Positions 17,771-26,858 of a stretch of DNA of 64,000 nt are shown here, piece by piece. The stretch covers positions 48,893 to 112,892 of the forward strand of contig JAICJH010000016.1 in the NCBI GenBank assembly GCA_025928545.1, in the 5' to 3' direction. The notes beneath the pieces are model-generated. The model saw only the letters and a list, made by a program, of their open reading frames with translations, was not told the origin of the DNA and did not search any database. Every line of letters starts with the position of its first letter. The stretch's first letter is position 1. The position numbers and the translations under genes are program-made. This DNA is from Bryobacteraceae bacterium (GTDB lineage: Bacteria; Acidobacteriota; Terriglobia; Bryobacterales; Bryobacteraceae).

Positions 17771-18505
17771 CATAGAAGATTATTGGATCTTGCAGCTTTT
17801 GTGTTCTGTATTCCTGACAGAGGAGTGATGGCGGCGGATCTGCAAAAGTCGCCTGCTGACATGCATTCACTTCGCCTTGAATAACCAACTGAGCCGCGTT
17901 ATCGGAATATCAGAGATCGAAGTTCAGAAACAACATGTTCCGACTGCATTCGTTTCCTCTCTGTTGGCGAATCCTCATTTGTACGAAGCTGGGCTGCCGC
18001 CGCCGGATCATAACCGCTCCTGACGACATGTCGCCTGCCGAAATTGGTGAACGCCTGCGCGTAGTGTCGCGAAGTCGACGCAAGACGCAAATGGAAAGAC
18101 TTCCAGCTGAAAATCTGCCTCTACGATCCTATGTCGGAAGGGAACCCGCGCTTGCGGTGATTTGATCCCGCGAATGGACAGCATCCGCGCCAACGCGCTC
18201 GTGGCAGTCGAGGTTGCGGGCAGGCGTCGCGGAACGATAGGACAAGCATCGCGACAGTTTTGCGTGGCTCGCTCCCAACCTGCTTGAGGTGGTCGAATTC
18301 ATCGGACAACTGGCCTGCTGCTATTAAGAAGCCGAAATGCAAGCGGCGCAATCAAAGGCGCAGTTGCATGCGTTATTGCCGACGTCGCGATGGAAGACCT
18401 CACTCAGCACGCGAGGTCCGTAACTCTCAGGAGAGACGAGCCGCGTTCCCCAGATGAGCGTTTGCGCCTGATGAAACTCTCGCGTTGCCCTCTGAGGATG
18501 AACTC
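17771..18505. other. island segment with decayed coding sequence only
   Basis: No intact gene. Short frames with protein-like composition survive: MSPAEIGERLRVV at about 18028 in a plus-strand frame resembles the start of an XRE helix-turn-helix, and 18250-18345 reads LAPNLLEVVEFIGQL before a stop. Neither can be assigned. I take this as the degraded distal end of the right-hand element, next to its junction with the 3' tRNA half. Confidence 0.4.
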
Positions 18506-18546
18506 TAATCCGTTGGTTGTAGGTTCAAATCCTACAGGGCCTACCA
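18506..18546 (+). pseudogene. 3' half of tRNA-Ile2 (right island junction)
   Basis: These 41 bases equal positions 16046-16086 of the intact tRNA with one change (T at 18542 for C): anticodon 3' strand, variable loop, T arm, acceptor 3' strand and CCA. The bases before 18506 do not match a tRNA, so no D arm exists. Together with 12947-12987 it makes up the tRNA gene that the island interrupted. Confidence 0.85.
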
Positions 18547-18582
18547 AAACGCCCTTGCGCGCTGTTCAATCCGCCGGGTCTG

Positions 18583-18981
18583 CTAAACCGCCAGAACGCG
18601 ATTGAAGAAAGACCGGTATCGGCGTAACGCCTGCCTGAGGTCTTCGGTCGACACGTTGTCGTTTTTGTCCCATTCGGATTCCAGCCGTTCCCGCTCCGAT
18701 GCAAACCCCTCGGCCAGTTTCTTGATGGCGCTTGCGACCAGTTCATCGGCTTCCTGCACTGCGGCTTTGGGTTCATCCACGAAGCTGGTCTGAACCTTGT
18801 CCCAGCGGGAGCGGAAATCGGCGGAATCCTGCTGTGCAAACAGTGGCATGTTGTTCGCTTCCGCCTTGCCATCCATCGGGCGCGCAGGACTTCCGTTGGC
18901 GGGTTTCGCGTCCACAAGATCGGATGTGGACAGGTGTTGTTCTGTACGTTGCTCAATCAGGTCGGTATTTTGTGGTGTCAT
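18583..18981 (-). CDS. conserved hypothetical protein, paralogue of the upstream gene
   Basis: A 132-residue soluble protein of unknown function. Residues about 54-132 form a mostly helical domain with FRSRWDKVQTSFVDEP, AVQEADELV and the end signature VSTEDLRQALRRYRSFF. The same features appear in the C-terminal half of the protein encoded just upstream, so the two are paralogues. The ATG overlaps the upstream stop (ATGA), so they are co-translated and may form a complex. No signal peptide or TM. The N-terminal 50 residues look disordered. Confidence 0.75.
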   Translation of the reverse strand: MTPQNTDLIEQRTEQHLSTSDLVDAKPANGSPARPMDGKAEANNMPLFAQQDSADFRSRWDKVQTSFVDEPKAAVQEADELVASAIKKLAEGFASERERLESEWDKNDNVSTEDLRQALRRYRSFFNRVLAV

Positions 18982-19544
18982 CGTCTTACTTCCTCACGGG
19001 TTTCAGTAGTCTGTCCAAGAAGGTCTTCAAACAAAGACCGGTAACTTACCATGGCTCTTCTGAGGTCTTCAGTGCTGACTTCGGTGCGGGAATCGCGAAC
19101 CGCGATTTCATGAGCGATTCGGTAATTCTCGACAACCAGCGGGTGGTCCACTGAGAGATCGGCGGCATTCTGCTCGAAGTCACCGACAGGATAGCCGCGG
19201 CGCTTCATCACGTCCTGCACCAAAGTATCGGCGTGATTCACTGCTAACCGGGGATTGTCGACAAACAGAGATTGTTCGGTTCGCCAGGCGTCGGCGAAGC
19301 GCACAGTGTCTTCCCGCGATAACGGACGGATTTGAAATGCCTCGGTTCGCTTCACGCGGGCCTGTAGTTCAGCTTCAGCCCGCGCGCGGCTGCGGGATTC
19401 GCCGACAGCCTTGTCGTATTCAGGACCGAACTGCGACTTGAGTTTTTGCGTGCGGTTCTTCTGAATGAAAAACCACGCCGCGAGAGCGATCGCCACTACC
19501 AGCAGGACGATCAGAATAATTACGGCAGGAGATTGAGTGTCCAT
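18978..19544 (-). CDS. membrane-anchored hypothetical protein with VSTEDLR-type domain
   Basis: A 188-residue protein with one N-terminal TM helix (about residues 8-27) followed by a basic, coiled-coil-like stretch and a cytoplasmic domain. That domain contains FADAWRTEQSLFVDNP, VNHADTLVQDVM and EVSTEDLRRAMVSYRSLFEDLL, the pattern shared with the next gene. Function unknown; the pair looks like a membrane-bound and a soluble version of one helical module. It lies just right of the island, so it belongs to the host backbone. The gene is followed by its paralogue with a four-base overlap. Confidence 0.75.
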   Translation of the reverse strand: MDTQSPAVIILIVLLVVAIALAAWFFIQKNRTQKLKSQFGPEYDKAVGESRSRARAEAELQARVKRTEAFQIRPLSREDTVRFADAWRTEQSLFVDNPRLAVNHADTLVQDVMKRRGYPVGDFEQNAADLSVDHPLVVENYRIAHEIAVRDSRTEVSTEDLRRAMVSYRSLFEDLLGQTTETREEVRR

Positions 19545-19678
19545 CGTTTTCGTTTGCCTCCACTCACTGCGAATGGATGCAACTTTGAGTCCATCGGCGA
19601 TGGACCCGTTGACGAATTCGACGATTTAAAACGATTCCGAAAGTGCCCCGAATCACTAGGCGTTAAGATGCCGGTGTA

Positions 19679-21400
19679 TTAAGGACGTTTGCGGAACGGT
19701 CGACTCGGTGGGCGTGCACCACCACCGCCCGGGCCTTTGCCCCGCGGGGGTCCGCTGTCGCCTCGTGGAGGTCTGTCGCCGAAATCGCGACGAGGCGGGC
19801 GATCACCACTGGGCGGTCTGCTGCCGCCGAAATCACGGCGTGGCGGGCGATCTCCGCTCGGGGGTCTGCTGCCGCCGAAATCGCGGCGCGGCGGACGATC
19901 TCCACTGGGCGGTCTGCTGCCGCCGAAATCGCGGCGTGGTGGACGATCTCCGCTGGGCGGTCTGCTGCCGCCAAAATCGCGGCGTGGCGGACGATCTCCA
20001 CTCGGTGGTCTGCTGCCGCCAAAATCGCGGCGCGGCGGACGATCTCCACTCGGGGGCCTGCTGCCGCCAAAATCGCGGCGCGGCGGGCGATCTCCGCTGG
20101 GTGGCTTCGAGCCATAGTCGCGACGCGGCGGACGATCCGAAGATTCGCGGCGGGCCGGCGGTTTATCTCCAAAATCGCGTCGGAGAGGCCGATCGGCATA
20201 GGGCTTGGCTGCGGGCCGCGCTTCCTTATCCGTATCACTCTTAGCAGTTTTGCGGACCGGCTTTGGAGCTTCCGCCGCTTCCGCCACTTCCTCAACTGCC
20301 TCGATGACCGGTTCGCTCTGCGTCTCGATGATCGGAGCAATTTCGGTTGTCTCGACCGGGGCTTCGGCTGTGGTTTCCGGCGCGGCTTCCTGCGGTTTTG
20401 TTTCCGGTTCCGGTGTCTCGGCAACCACCTCAATGCGCGGAGTTTTACGCGCCACCGGTGGCGTTACTGAGCGCGGGCGCTCATCCGCCTCGCGCATTGT
20501 GCGGCGCGGGACGGGACGTTCGGCGGCTTGTGCGGCTTCCTGCGCGGCCTGTTTCGCATCAGAAGCCCGGACGATCTCATCCGTCAGTTGTACGACGGCC
20601 CGCATTTCCTTCACGTCGTGAACCCGCACGATATGTGCGCCATTCATGATCGAAGCCGTTACGGCGGCTGCGGTGGCATAAAGCGTTTCTGTTTCGGTGG
20701 ATTGCGCGAGGAACGATTTGCGCGAGGGTCCGGTCAGGATCGGACAATCGAGGGAAGCGAGTTGGCGGAGATGCGCCAGGATTTCGGAATTCTGCTCGCG
20801 GCGCTTGCCGAAGCCGAGGCCTGGATCGACGGCGATGCGGTTGCGGTCCACGCCGGCGCGGCGGGCACGGTTGATCGTCGCTTCCAGATCGCGGGCTACC
20901 GACCCGATCATATCCGGCAGAGGCGGTAACTTAGCCCACGTTTCGGGCGTGCCCCGCATGTGATTGAGAATCAAACCGGCATTGGCGTTCGAGACGGCCT
21001 TTGCCAGATCGGCATCGAAGGTCAGGCCGCTGGGGTCGTTCACGATTTCAATGCCGTATTCGAACGCGCGTTCCGCCGTTTCGGCTTTGTAGGTATCGAG
21101 GGACAGCGGGACGGTCAGCTTGTCGCGCAGACGCTTCAGCACGGGAATGAGGCGACGCCACTCTTCCTCGGCTGAAACGCGGCTGGAACCGGGGCTGGTG
21201 GATTCCGCGCCAATGTCGATAATGTCTGCGCCTTGTTCCTCAAGTTCGAGGGCGCGAGCGTAGGCGCGGTCGGGGTCGGAGAATTTGCCACCGTCTGAAA
21301 ACGAGTCCGGGGTAACGTTGAGAATTCCCATAATGAGGGTCTTCTCGCCCAGCTGAAGTTCGACGGAGCGCAGCTTCCAATAATAGATCTTACGATTCAT
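19679..21400 (-). CDS. folP: dihydropteroate synthase with a long Arg/Pro/Gly repeat tail
   Basis: A 573-residue protein, about twice the usual DHPS length. Residues 1-285 are a full TIM-barrel DHPS: MGILNVTPDSFSDGG, DIIDIGAEST, NDPSGL, DPGLGFGKR and GPSRKSFLA. DHPS joins p-aminobenzoate to the pterin diphosphate in folate synthesis. From about 285 the chain turns into Ala/Glu/Pro-rich sequence, and from about 425 into tandem 16-residue units SGDRPPRRDFGGSRPP ending RPFRKRP. The frame is continuous and the repeats keep it, so the tail is real coding sequence. Such Arg/Gly/Asp/Phe repeats resemble RNA-binding disordered tails, not folate enzymes. No other folate gene is adjacent. Confidence 0.9.
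   Translation of the reverse strand: MNRKIYYWKLRSVELQLGEKTLIMGILNVTPDSFSDGGKFSDPDRAYARALELEEQGADIIDIGAESTSPGSSRVSAEEEWRRLIPVLKRLRDKLTVPLSLDTYKAETAERAFEYGIEIVNDPSGLTFDADLAKAVSNANAGLILNHMRGTPETWAKLPPLPDMIGSVARDLEATINRARRAGVDRNRIAVDPGLGFGKRREQNSEILAHLRQLASLDCPILTGPSRKSFLAQSTETETLYATAAAVTASIMNGAHIVRVHDVKEMRAVVQLTDEIVRASDAKQAAQEAAQAAERPVPRRTMREADERPRSVTPPVARKTPRIEVVAETPEPETKPQEAAPETTAEAPVETTEIAPIIETQSEPVIEAVEEVAEAAEAPKPVRKTAKSDTDKEARPAAKPYADRPLRRDFGDKPPARRESSDRPPRRDYGSKPPSGDRPPRRDFGGSRPPSGDRPPRRDFGGSRPPSGDRPPRRDFGGSRPPSGDRPPRRDFGGSRPPSGDRPPRRDFGGSRPPSGDRPPRRDFGGSRPPSGDRPPRRDFGDRPPRGDSGPPRGKGPGGGGARPPSRPFRKRP
19770..20115 (-). repeat. 48-bp tandem repeats within folP
   Basis: About seven copies of a 48-bp unit (for example the element CTGCTGCCGCCGAAATC recurs at 48-base steps near 19819, 19867 and 19915). 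Each unit encodes SGDRPPRRDFGGSRPP on the minus strand. Copies differ mainly at third positions and a few first positions, so they are not freshly amplified. Copy number is likely to vary between strains. Confidence 0.85.
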
Positions 21401-21480
21401 TTAATATTTTCTTCGGAATCTTCAGTGTCCCATGCGCAGGGTGCCGGTTATTTTTGAGCGGAGATGGTCTAATTGTGGAC

Positions 21481-22656
21481 ATGATTCCAGGGTTGCTCTT
21501 CCTGACGCTGCTGGCGGGGGCGGCGGCAGCAGCGGACTTGCCGCGCGGCGAGATCATTCCGGACGTTCGTTGCGCGGATAACGCCGGACAGGGGTACGCA
21601 CTCTACGTGCCATCGGGTTATACCGCCGAGCGCGGATGGCCAGTGATTTTCGCGTTCGATCCGGGGGGCCGGGGACTGAATCCCGTGGAACGGTATCGGG
21701 CGGCGGCGGAGAAGTTCGGCTATATTGTGGCGGGGTCGAACAACTCCAGGAACGGGGTCGCGTGGGATGTGACCAGGGCCGCGGTCGGCGCGATGACCCG
21801 CGATGTCGCGGCGCGCTTCAAGATTCTGCAGAACCGCGAATATGTCGCCGGAATGTCCGGCGGCTCGCGGGTTGCTCTGGCGGTTGCGCTTTCGTCTTCC
21901 GGAATTGCGGGTGTATTTGCTTCCAGCGCGGGATATCCCGATAACAAGACGCGCACGGAACTGCCTTTTCCGGTTTTTGAAACGGCGGGCACGGAGGATT
22001 TCAATAACCTCGAAATGCGCGATATGAACCGCGCCCTAAAAACTCCGCATCGCCTGGCGGTTTTCGAAGGCGGTCACGTTTGGCTTTCCTCCGAACTGGC
22101 GATGGACGCCGTTGAGTGGATGGAAATTCAGGCAATGAAATCCGATCGCAAGCCGCGCGACCAGGCGGAGATCGATGCGATCTTTACCTCGCGTGCGGCG
22201 AAGATCGAAATGGATCGAGCCGACATGGCGACGGCTTGGGCCGTAAACGCGATGGTGGAAGACTTCACCGGTCTTGAGGATGTTAAGCGTTTTTCCGTCC
22301 GCGCCGCCGAATTGAAAAAGGATAAACATGTCCGCGACGAAGGGAAGCGCGAAGCCGAGCTGGAGGACAAAGAGCGGCAGACGAATCAGGTGATCCTGGG
22401 TTACGAAGCGCTGCTGGCTACGCCGGAACAAAGGGCGGACGCGCTGAAGCAATTGCGCCAGCGGTGGAAAGCGTTATCCGAGTCCGCGAATGGAACCGTG
22501 GACACTCCGGACAGGCGTCTGGCGCGACGCGAACTTTCCGGGCTATCGGCGGGCGCAACGACACGCGATCCCGATTATCTGGCGATCATTCGCGAGTTCC
22601 GCATTGGAAGGCAGTTCGGGCCTAATGGCAACAGACCTGCTGCCGCGATTCCGTGA
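21481..22656 (+). CDS. secreted alpha/beta-hydrolase-like protein
   Basis: A 391-residue protein with a signal peptide (MIPGLLFLTLLAGAAAAA). The mature part starts as an esterase/dienelactone-hydrolase fold: YALYVPSGY, VIFAFDPGGRG, the nucleophile elbow VAGMSGGSR (Ser about 126) and GGHVW with a candidate catalytic His (about 198). Beyond residue 220 comes a helical, charged region of unknown role. It probably acts outside the cytoplasm on an ester or peptide; substrate unknown. ATG 21481 is chosen because it begins the signal peptide. It is divergent from folP and its stop overlaps the start of the exporter gene. Confidence 0.72.
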   Translation: MIPGLLFLTLLAGAAAAADLPRGEIIPDVRCADNAGQGYALYVPSGYTAERGWPVIFAFDPGGRGLNPVERYRAAAEKFGYIVAGSNNSRNGVAWDVTRAAVGAMTRDVAARFKILQNREYVAGMSGGSRVALAVALSSSGIAGVFASSAGYPDNKTRTELPFPVFETAGTEDFNNLEMRDMNRALKTPHRLAVFEGGHVWLSSELAMDAVEWMEIQAMKSDRKPRDQAEIDAIFTSRAAKIEMDRADMATAWAVNAMVEDFTGLEDVKRFSVRAAELKKDKHVRDEGKREAELEDKERQTNQVILGYEALLATPEQRADALKQLRQRWKALSESANGTVDTPDRRLARRELSGLSAGATTRDPDYLAIIREFRIGRQFGPNGNRPAAAIP

Positions 22657-24068
22657 CGTTGAGCGACTCCGGAAAGCGGCTCCTGCCGTGGTTGGTTGCG
22701 GTCGCTTTCTTCATGGAATCCCTGGACACCACGATTCTCAATACTGCGGTTCCAGCCATTGCACAGGCGTTAAACGTGGCGCCGCTCAGTATGAAAGCGG
22801 TGCTTTCCAGTTATACGTTGAGTCTCGCGGTTTTCATTCCAATCAGCGGCTGGATGGCGGACCGTTTTGGCACCCGCCGCGTATTCGCTTCCGCGATCGG
22901 CCTGTTTACTCTCGGATCGTTCCTCTGCGGAATTTCGAGCGATATCCACCTGCTGGTGGCCTGCCGGGTGCTGCAGGGTTGCGGCGGAGCCATGATGGTG
23001 CCGGTCGGGCGACTGACGATTGTACGGACATTCTCCAGATATGAATTACTCCGGGCGATGAGCGCGGTAGCCATTCCCGGCCTGATTGGTCCGATGCTTG
23101 GCCCCGTCACCGGCGGTCTGATTGTCGGCTACTTTCACTGGCGCGTTATATTTTTTGTGAATATTCCCATCGGCCTGGTGGGGCTTTGGATGGTTCACCG
23201 GCATCTGCCCGATTACCGGGAAAAATCTCATCCGCTGGATTCGATCGGGCTGATTCTGTTCGGCGCGGGCGTGGCGCTGCTGTCTTACGTGCTGGAGGTC
23301 TTCGGTGAGCACACGCTCGGAACGAGAGAGATCCTGGGATTGCTGGCGATTGCGATTGCGCTACTGGCGGGTTATGGAATCCACTCGTCCACCATCCGGT
23401 ATCCTTTGCTCGCATTGGGCCTGTTCAGCATCCGGACATTTCGGGCGGCGGTCAGCGGCAGCTTCTTTACCCGGCTTGGCATTGGAGGAATTCCGTTTAT
23501 GCTTCCGCTGCTCTATCAGGTAGGTTTGGGATTTACGCCAATACAATCCGGCCTGCTGATGATGCCGCAGGCGATTGCGGCGATGAGCCTGAAGATGACG
23601 ATGCCGCGCATCCTCGCCCGCTTTGGTTACCGTTTCGTTTTGATTTCGAACACGTTCATTCTCGGCGTTCTGATTCTGTTGTTCGCCACGATTGGCGTTG
23701 GTACTCCTGTCTGGCTGATTGTGGCGCTGGCATTTTGCTTCGGCTTCTTCAGCTCTCTGCAATACACGAGCATGAATACGCTGGCATACGCCGATGTGAC
23801 GGGCGAACAGGCCAGCAGCGCCAGTTCCATTGCGAGCACGATGCAGCAGATGTCGATCAGCTTCGGTGTTGCCGTGGCGTCGCTCGCCGCGGCATTCTTC
23901 ATTCCCGACAGATTCCACTCGGTGTCCACTGAAATGGTGGCTGGCATTCACAAGGCATTCTTCGTCCTCGGCGGGTTGACGCTGGTTTCCACGGTGATTT
24001 TCCGGGAATTGAAAAGCGACGATGGAGCCGTCGCCGGCCAACATGAGCAACTGGCTCACGCGGAATGA
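22653..24068 (+). CDS. MFS drug exporter, DHA2 (EmrB/QacA) family
   Basis: A 471-residue transporter with about 14 predicted TM segments. Motifs are LDTTILNTAVPAI in TM1 (the DHA2 motif D1), GWMADRFGTRRVF (motif A) and LGPVTGGLI (motif C, typical of exporters). It likely expels small toxic compounds with protons. The start GTG 22653 overlaps the upstream hydrolase stop as GTGA. It converges on the ligase gene at 24077 with an 8-base gap. No membrane-fusion partner is adjacent. Confidence 0.88.
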   Translation: MTLSDSGKRLLPWLVAVAFFMESLDTTILNTAVPAIAQALNVAPLSMKAVLSSYTLSLAVFIPISGWMADRFGTRRVFASAIGLFTLGSFLCGISSDIHLLVACRVLQGCGGAMMVPVGRLTIVRTFSRYELLRAMSAVAIPGLIGPMLGPVTGGLIVGYFHWRVIFFVNIPIGLVGLWMVHRHLPDYREKSHPLDSIGLILFGAGVALLSYVLEVFGEHTLGTREILGLLAIAIALLAGYGIHSSTIRYPLLALGLFSIRTFRAAVSGSFFTRLGIGGIPFMLPLLYQVGLGFTPIQSGLLMMPQAIAAMSLKMTMPRILARFGYRFVLISNTFILGVLILLFATIGVGTPVWLIVALAFCFGFFSSLQYTSMNTLAYADVTGEQASSASSIASTMQQMSISFGVAVASLAAAFFIPDRFHSVSTEMVAGIHKAFFVLGGLTLVSTVIFRELKSDDGAVAGQHEQLAHAE

Positions 24069-24076
24069 GATTTTGG

Positions 24077-25510
24077 TTACAGCAAATGTTTCTGGATCTT
24101 CCCCAGGGCGTTGCGTGGCAGGCTTTCCACAATCACAAACCTGCGCGGCAATTTGAATGACGCCAGCGACGCGCGGCAGCGTTCGTCCATCACGGCGGGG
24201 TCGAAACCGGGATTCACGACTACGTACGCCACCGGCACTTCGCCCCGCGCGCGGTCGGGCTCACCCTTGACCGCGGCTTCTGAAACTTCGGGCTGCTCCT
24301 GTAGAAACTCTTCGATCTCCCTTGGGTAGATATTGAATCCGCCCGAAATGATGAGATCGCTCTGGCGTCCACAAAGCGTGTAATAGCCATCGGGTGAGCG
24401 GGTGGCCAGATCGCCGGTTCGGAAGTATCCGTCTGCGAATGCGGCGCGCGTTGCCTCGTCGCGACGCCAGTACCCGGCGAAGATGTTGGGCCCGCGGAGA
24501 TGGATTTCGCCGGTCTCGCCTTCCATGGCGGGCTCGCCCACTGCCTTCAGCAATCGAACTGAAACGCCGGGCAAGGGAAGTCCCACGGTTCCGGCGCGCC
24601 GTTCGCCGGCATAGGGGTTGCTCATATTCATGAGCGTTTCGCTCATGCCGTAGCGTTCCAGAATCGTGTGGCCGTAAAGTTTTTCGAAATCGCGAAGTAC
24701 CTCGGCCGGGAGTGGCGCGGAGCCTGAGACGAACAGGCGGGCGCGTTCGCCGATCTTGCGCGCAGTGCCCGCCTCCACATTCAGCAGGCGCACGTATATC
24801 GTGGGCACCCCGAAGAAAAGAGTTGGCTCGAAGTCCAGGAATTCCGCAGCTGCCGTTCGGTGGTCGAAGCGTTCGAGGAGCCTCATTCTGCACCCGCTCA
24901 CGAGCCAGCAATGGATGCCGTTTCCGAGACCATGCACATGGAACAAAGGCAGCGCGAGCAGGAAGCGGTCGGCGGCAGTGATACTCCAGCATGCCACCAG
25001 GTTGGTGGCGTTGATAGCGAAGTTATGGTGTGTGAGAACTGCGCCTTTGGAAGTGCCGGTAGTGCCTGAGGTGTAAATGATGCCGGCCGGGGCGTCACCA
25101 TCGAGCGAGATCACTGGCCGCGTTTCGCTGAGAGATTGCGCCGCGGCCGTGATTTCTTTCGCAGTCCAAAGGGGGACATTGCAATGGACGGTCGTCTGAG
25201 ATACAAGCGCGCGCGGGTCGGCGTCTTCGAGGATATGGGAAATCTCGCGATCCCGGTAAAGAATATTGATCGGGACGAAAATCACGCCTGTTTTTACGCA
25301 CGCGAGAAACAGGTCGATCATTTCCACGCAATTCGGCAGATAGACGCAGAGGCGGTCGCCCGGCGCAAAGCCGCGGTCCAGCAGCAACCGGGCAACGCGA
25401 TTGCTGCGGGTCTCAATTTCGCCGAACGTGTAGCTGACGCCCTGGTAGTCCAGCGCCACGCTGTCTTTTCGCCCCCGCAGGGACAGGTCAAATAGCTGAC
25501 AGAGGTTCAT
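24077..25510 (-). CDS. matB: acyl-CoA synthetase, malonyl-CoA synthetase (MatB)-like
   Basis: A 477-residue ANL-superfamily ligase. The ATP-binding motif is IIYTSGTTGTSKGAVLTHHN, followed by LPLFHVHGLGNG, GVPTIYVRLL, LFVSGSAPL, ILERYGMSETLMN, YFRTGDL and the C-terminal NALGKIQK with the catalytic Lys. The LFVSGSAPL to GMSETLMNMSNPY stretch resembles MatB, which makes malonyl-CoA from malonate, ATP and CoA. The MFS permease on the same strand just upstream could bring in the acid. A broader acyl-CoA ligase activity cannot be excluded. Confidence 0.78.
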   Translation of the reverse strand: MNLCQLFDLSLRGRKDSVALDYQGVSYTFGEIETRSNRVARLLLDRGFAPGDRLCVYLPNCVEMIDLFLACVKTGVIFVPINILYRDREISHILEDADPRALVSQTTVHCNVPLWTAKEITAAAQSLSETRPVISLDGDAPAGIIYTSGTTGTSKGAVLTHHNFAINATNLVACWSITAADRFLLALPLFHVHGLGNGIHCWLVSGCRMRLLERFDHRTAAAEFLDFEPTLFFGVPTIYVRLLNVEAGTARKIGERARLFVSGSAPLPAEVLRDFEKLYGHTILERYGMSETLMNMSNPYAGERRAGTVGLPLPGVSVRLLKAVGEPAMEGETGEIHLRGPNIFAGYWRRDEATRAAFADGYFRTGDLATRSPDGYYTLCGRQSDLIISGGFNIYPREIEEFLQEQPEVSEAAVKGEPDRARGEVPVAYVVVNPGFDPAVMDERCRASLASFKLPRRFVIVESLPRNALGKIQKHLL

Positions 25511-25546
25511 CGTTCTTCAGGATAGTCGTGTTCAGGATGATGCGGG

Positions 25547-26830
25547 TTATTCCGGGAGCATTCGGTCTTTCGTCTCTTCGCCAAATGGCAAGAGGAACAA
25601 ACCTGCCGCGAAGGCTACAGCCGTCCATGCGACGGGCACGCCGATGGAGCCGTAACTCGCGACCCCGGCGCCTACGATAAAAGTCACGCCCGCCGCCAGA
25701 AATCGACCGGACGAAGTGGCAAATGCGAAAGCGCTGGCGCGGCACTCTGTCCGGTATTGCTCCGGTAGCCAGACTGTAAAAACGCAGAAGCTGGCTCCTC
25801 CGACGCCGAGAAAGAACAGGCACCCAATGAACGGAATTAACGCCGAGGGCATATAGAAAACGTAGCCGAAGCCCAGTGCGATGAAAACGGCCATCAGCGC
25901 ATAGAAGAAGCCCAGCGTGGCGCGGCGGCCGAATCGGCTGGCCAGCGGTGGTACCAGGAGACACCCGAGAATGGTTCCGGCGGAAAGCAGCATCGTCGCC
26001 CAGGATGCGATCCGGGTTGCCTGCGCGGCTCCGTATCCCTGGCGAGCCGCGAGTTGCGTGACCGCACCGGGGACGTAGACCGACCCTGCCCACAGGCCGA
26101 TCATCGAAATCAGCAGGAACGCGGCATTTAATAACGTGCGGCGACGATACTCGGAAGAAAATAATTCCGTGAATGCGCGCCTTGCCGAATGAGAATGTCC
26201 GACTTGAGAGGCTCGCGTTTTCCATCGTTCCGGTTCGGCGACCCCGATCCGGATGAATGCGACGAGCAACGCCGGCGCACCGCCAGCCGCGAACATGGCG
26301 CGCCAGCCGTAATACGAGCCGATCGCATAATTCAGCAAGGCCGCCAGAAAGGTTCCGAAGTAATAGCCGGTGTGCATCCACGCCGCTCCGGATTTGCGCC
26401 TCGCTTCAGGCCATTCTTCAGCCACCAGAACGCCGCCCAGCGTCCATTCCCCGCCAATCCCCATGCCGGCCAGAAACCGGAAAGCGGCGAGCTGCCATAT
26501 ATTCGACGCCACGCACCCGAGGAAAGTAAAAAGCGAATACATGAGGATCGTAAGCATCAGCGTTCGGACGCGTCCGAAGCGGTCTGCAACCGGTCCCCAG
26601 AGAAAAGCGAAACCCCAACCCACGAGGACCAGCGCGAACAGAATTCCGCCGTAATAGCCGGTATTTGCCGCTGTGGGGGGGATACCCGAAGCCGGCAGGA
26701 GATCGCGCATCGCGGGCACGAGCACGAGTGCATAGATAAACGAATCCATGCCATCCAGCGTCCAGCCAGCCCAGGCTGCCCAGAAACCGCGCACTTGATT
26801 TTTGGTGAGGCGGGGATGGGCGCCGGGCAT
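25547..26830 (-). CDS. MFS transporter, carboxylate/sialate-type (SHS/AAHS-like)
   Basis: A 427-residue permease with about 12 TM segments. Visible are GWTLDGMDSFIYALVLVPAM in TM1, the loop 2-3 motif GPVADRFGRVRTL, FLAGMGIGGEWTLGG in TM4-5 and, in the second half, PLASRFGRRATLG. TM1 with an Asp and the GGEW motif are typical of sialate/aromatic-acid/carboxylate proton symporters. It probably imports an organic acid. The acyl-CoA ligase starts 36 bases after its stop, so uptake and activation may be coupled. The substrate is inferred only from that neighbour. Confidence 0.75.
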   Translation of the reverse strand: MPGAHPRLTKNQVRGFWAAWAGWTLDGMDSFIYALVLVPAMRDLLPASGIPPTAANTGYYGGILFALVLVGWGFAFLWGPVADRFGRVRTLMLTILMYSLFTFLGCVASNIWQLAAFRFLAGMGIGGEWTLGGVLVAEEWPEARRKSGAAWMHTGYYFGTFLAALLNYAIGSYYGWRAMFAAGGAPALLVAFIRIGVAEPERWKTRASQVGHSHSARRAFTELFSSEYRRRTLLNAAFLLISMIGLWAGSVYVPGAVTQLAARQGYGAAQATRIASWATMLLSAGTILGCLLVPPLASRFGRRATLGFFYALMAVFIALGFGYVFYMPSALIPFIGCLFFLGVGGASFCVFTVWLPEQYRTECRASAFAFATSSGRFLAAGVTFIVGAGVASYGSIGVPVAWTAVAFAAGLFLLPFGEETKDRMLPE

Positions 26831-26858
26831 TCTTTCAACGATAGCCGATGGAGCAGGC

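Noticed and set aside
18506..18546. A second full tRNA at the right junction
   Set aside because: Only the 3' half is present; no acceptor 5' strand or D arm precedes it.
19770..20115. Regular 48-bp repeats as a possible CRISPR array
   Set aside because: There are no distinct spacers; the whole unit repeats and encodes protein.
19689..20433. Long repeat-rich frames on both strands over the folP tail
   Set aside because: They are shadows of the 48-bp repeats, which stay open in several frames because of their composition; the folP frame alone is continuous with an enzyme.
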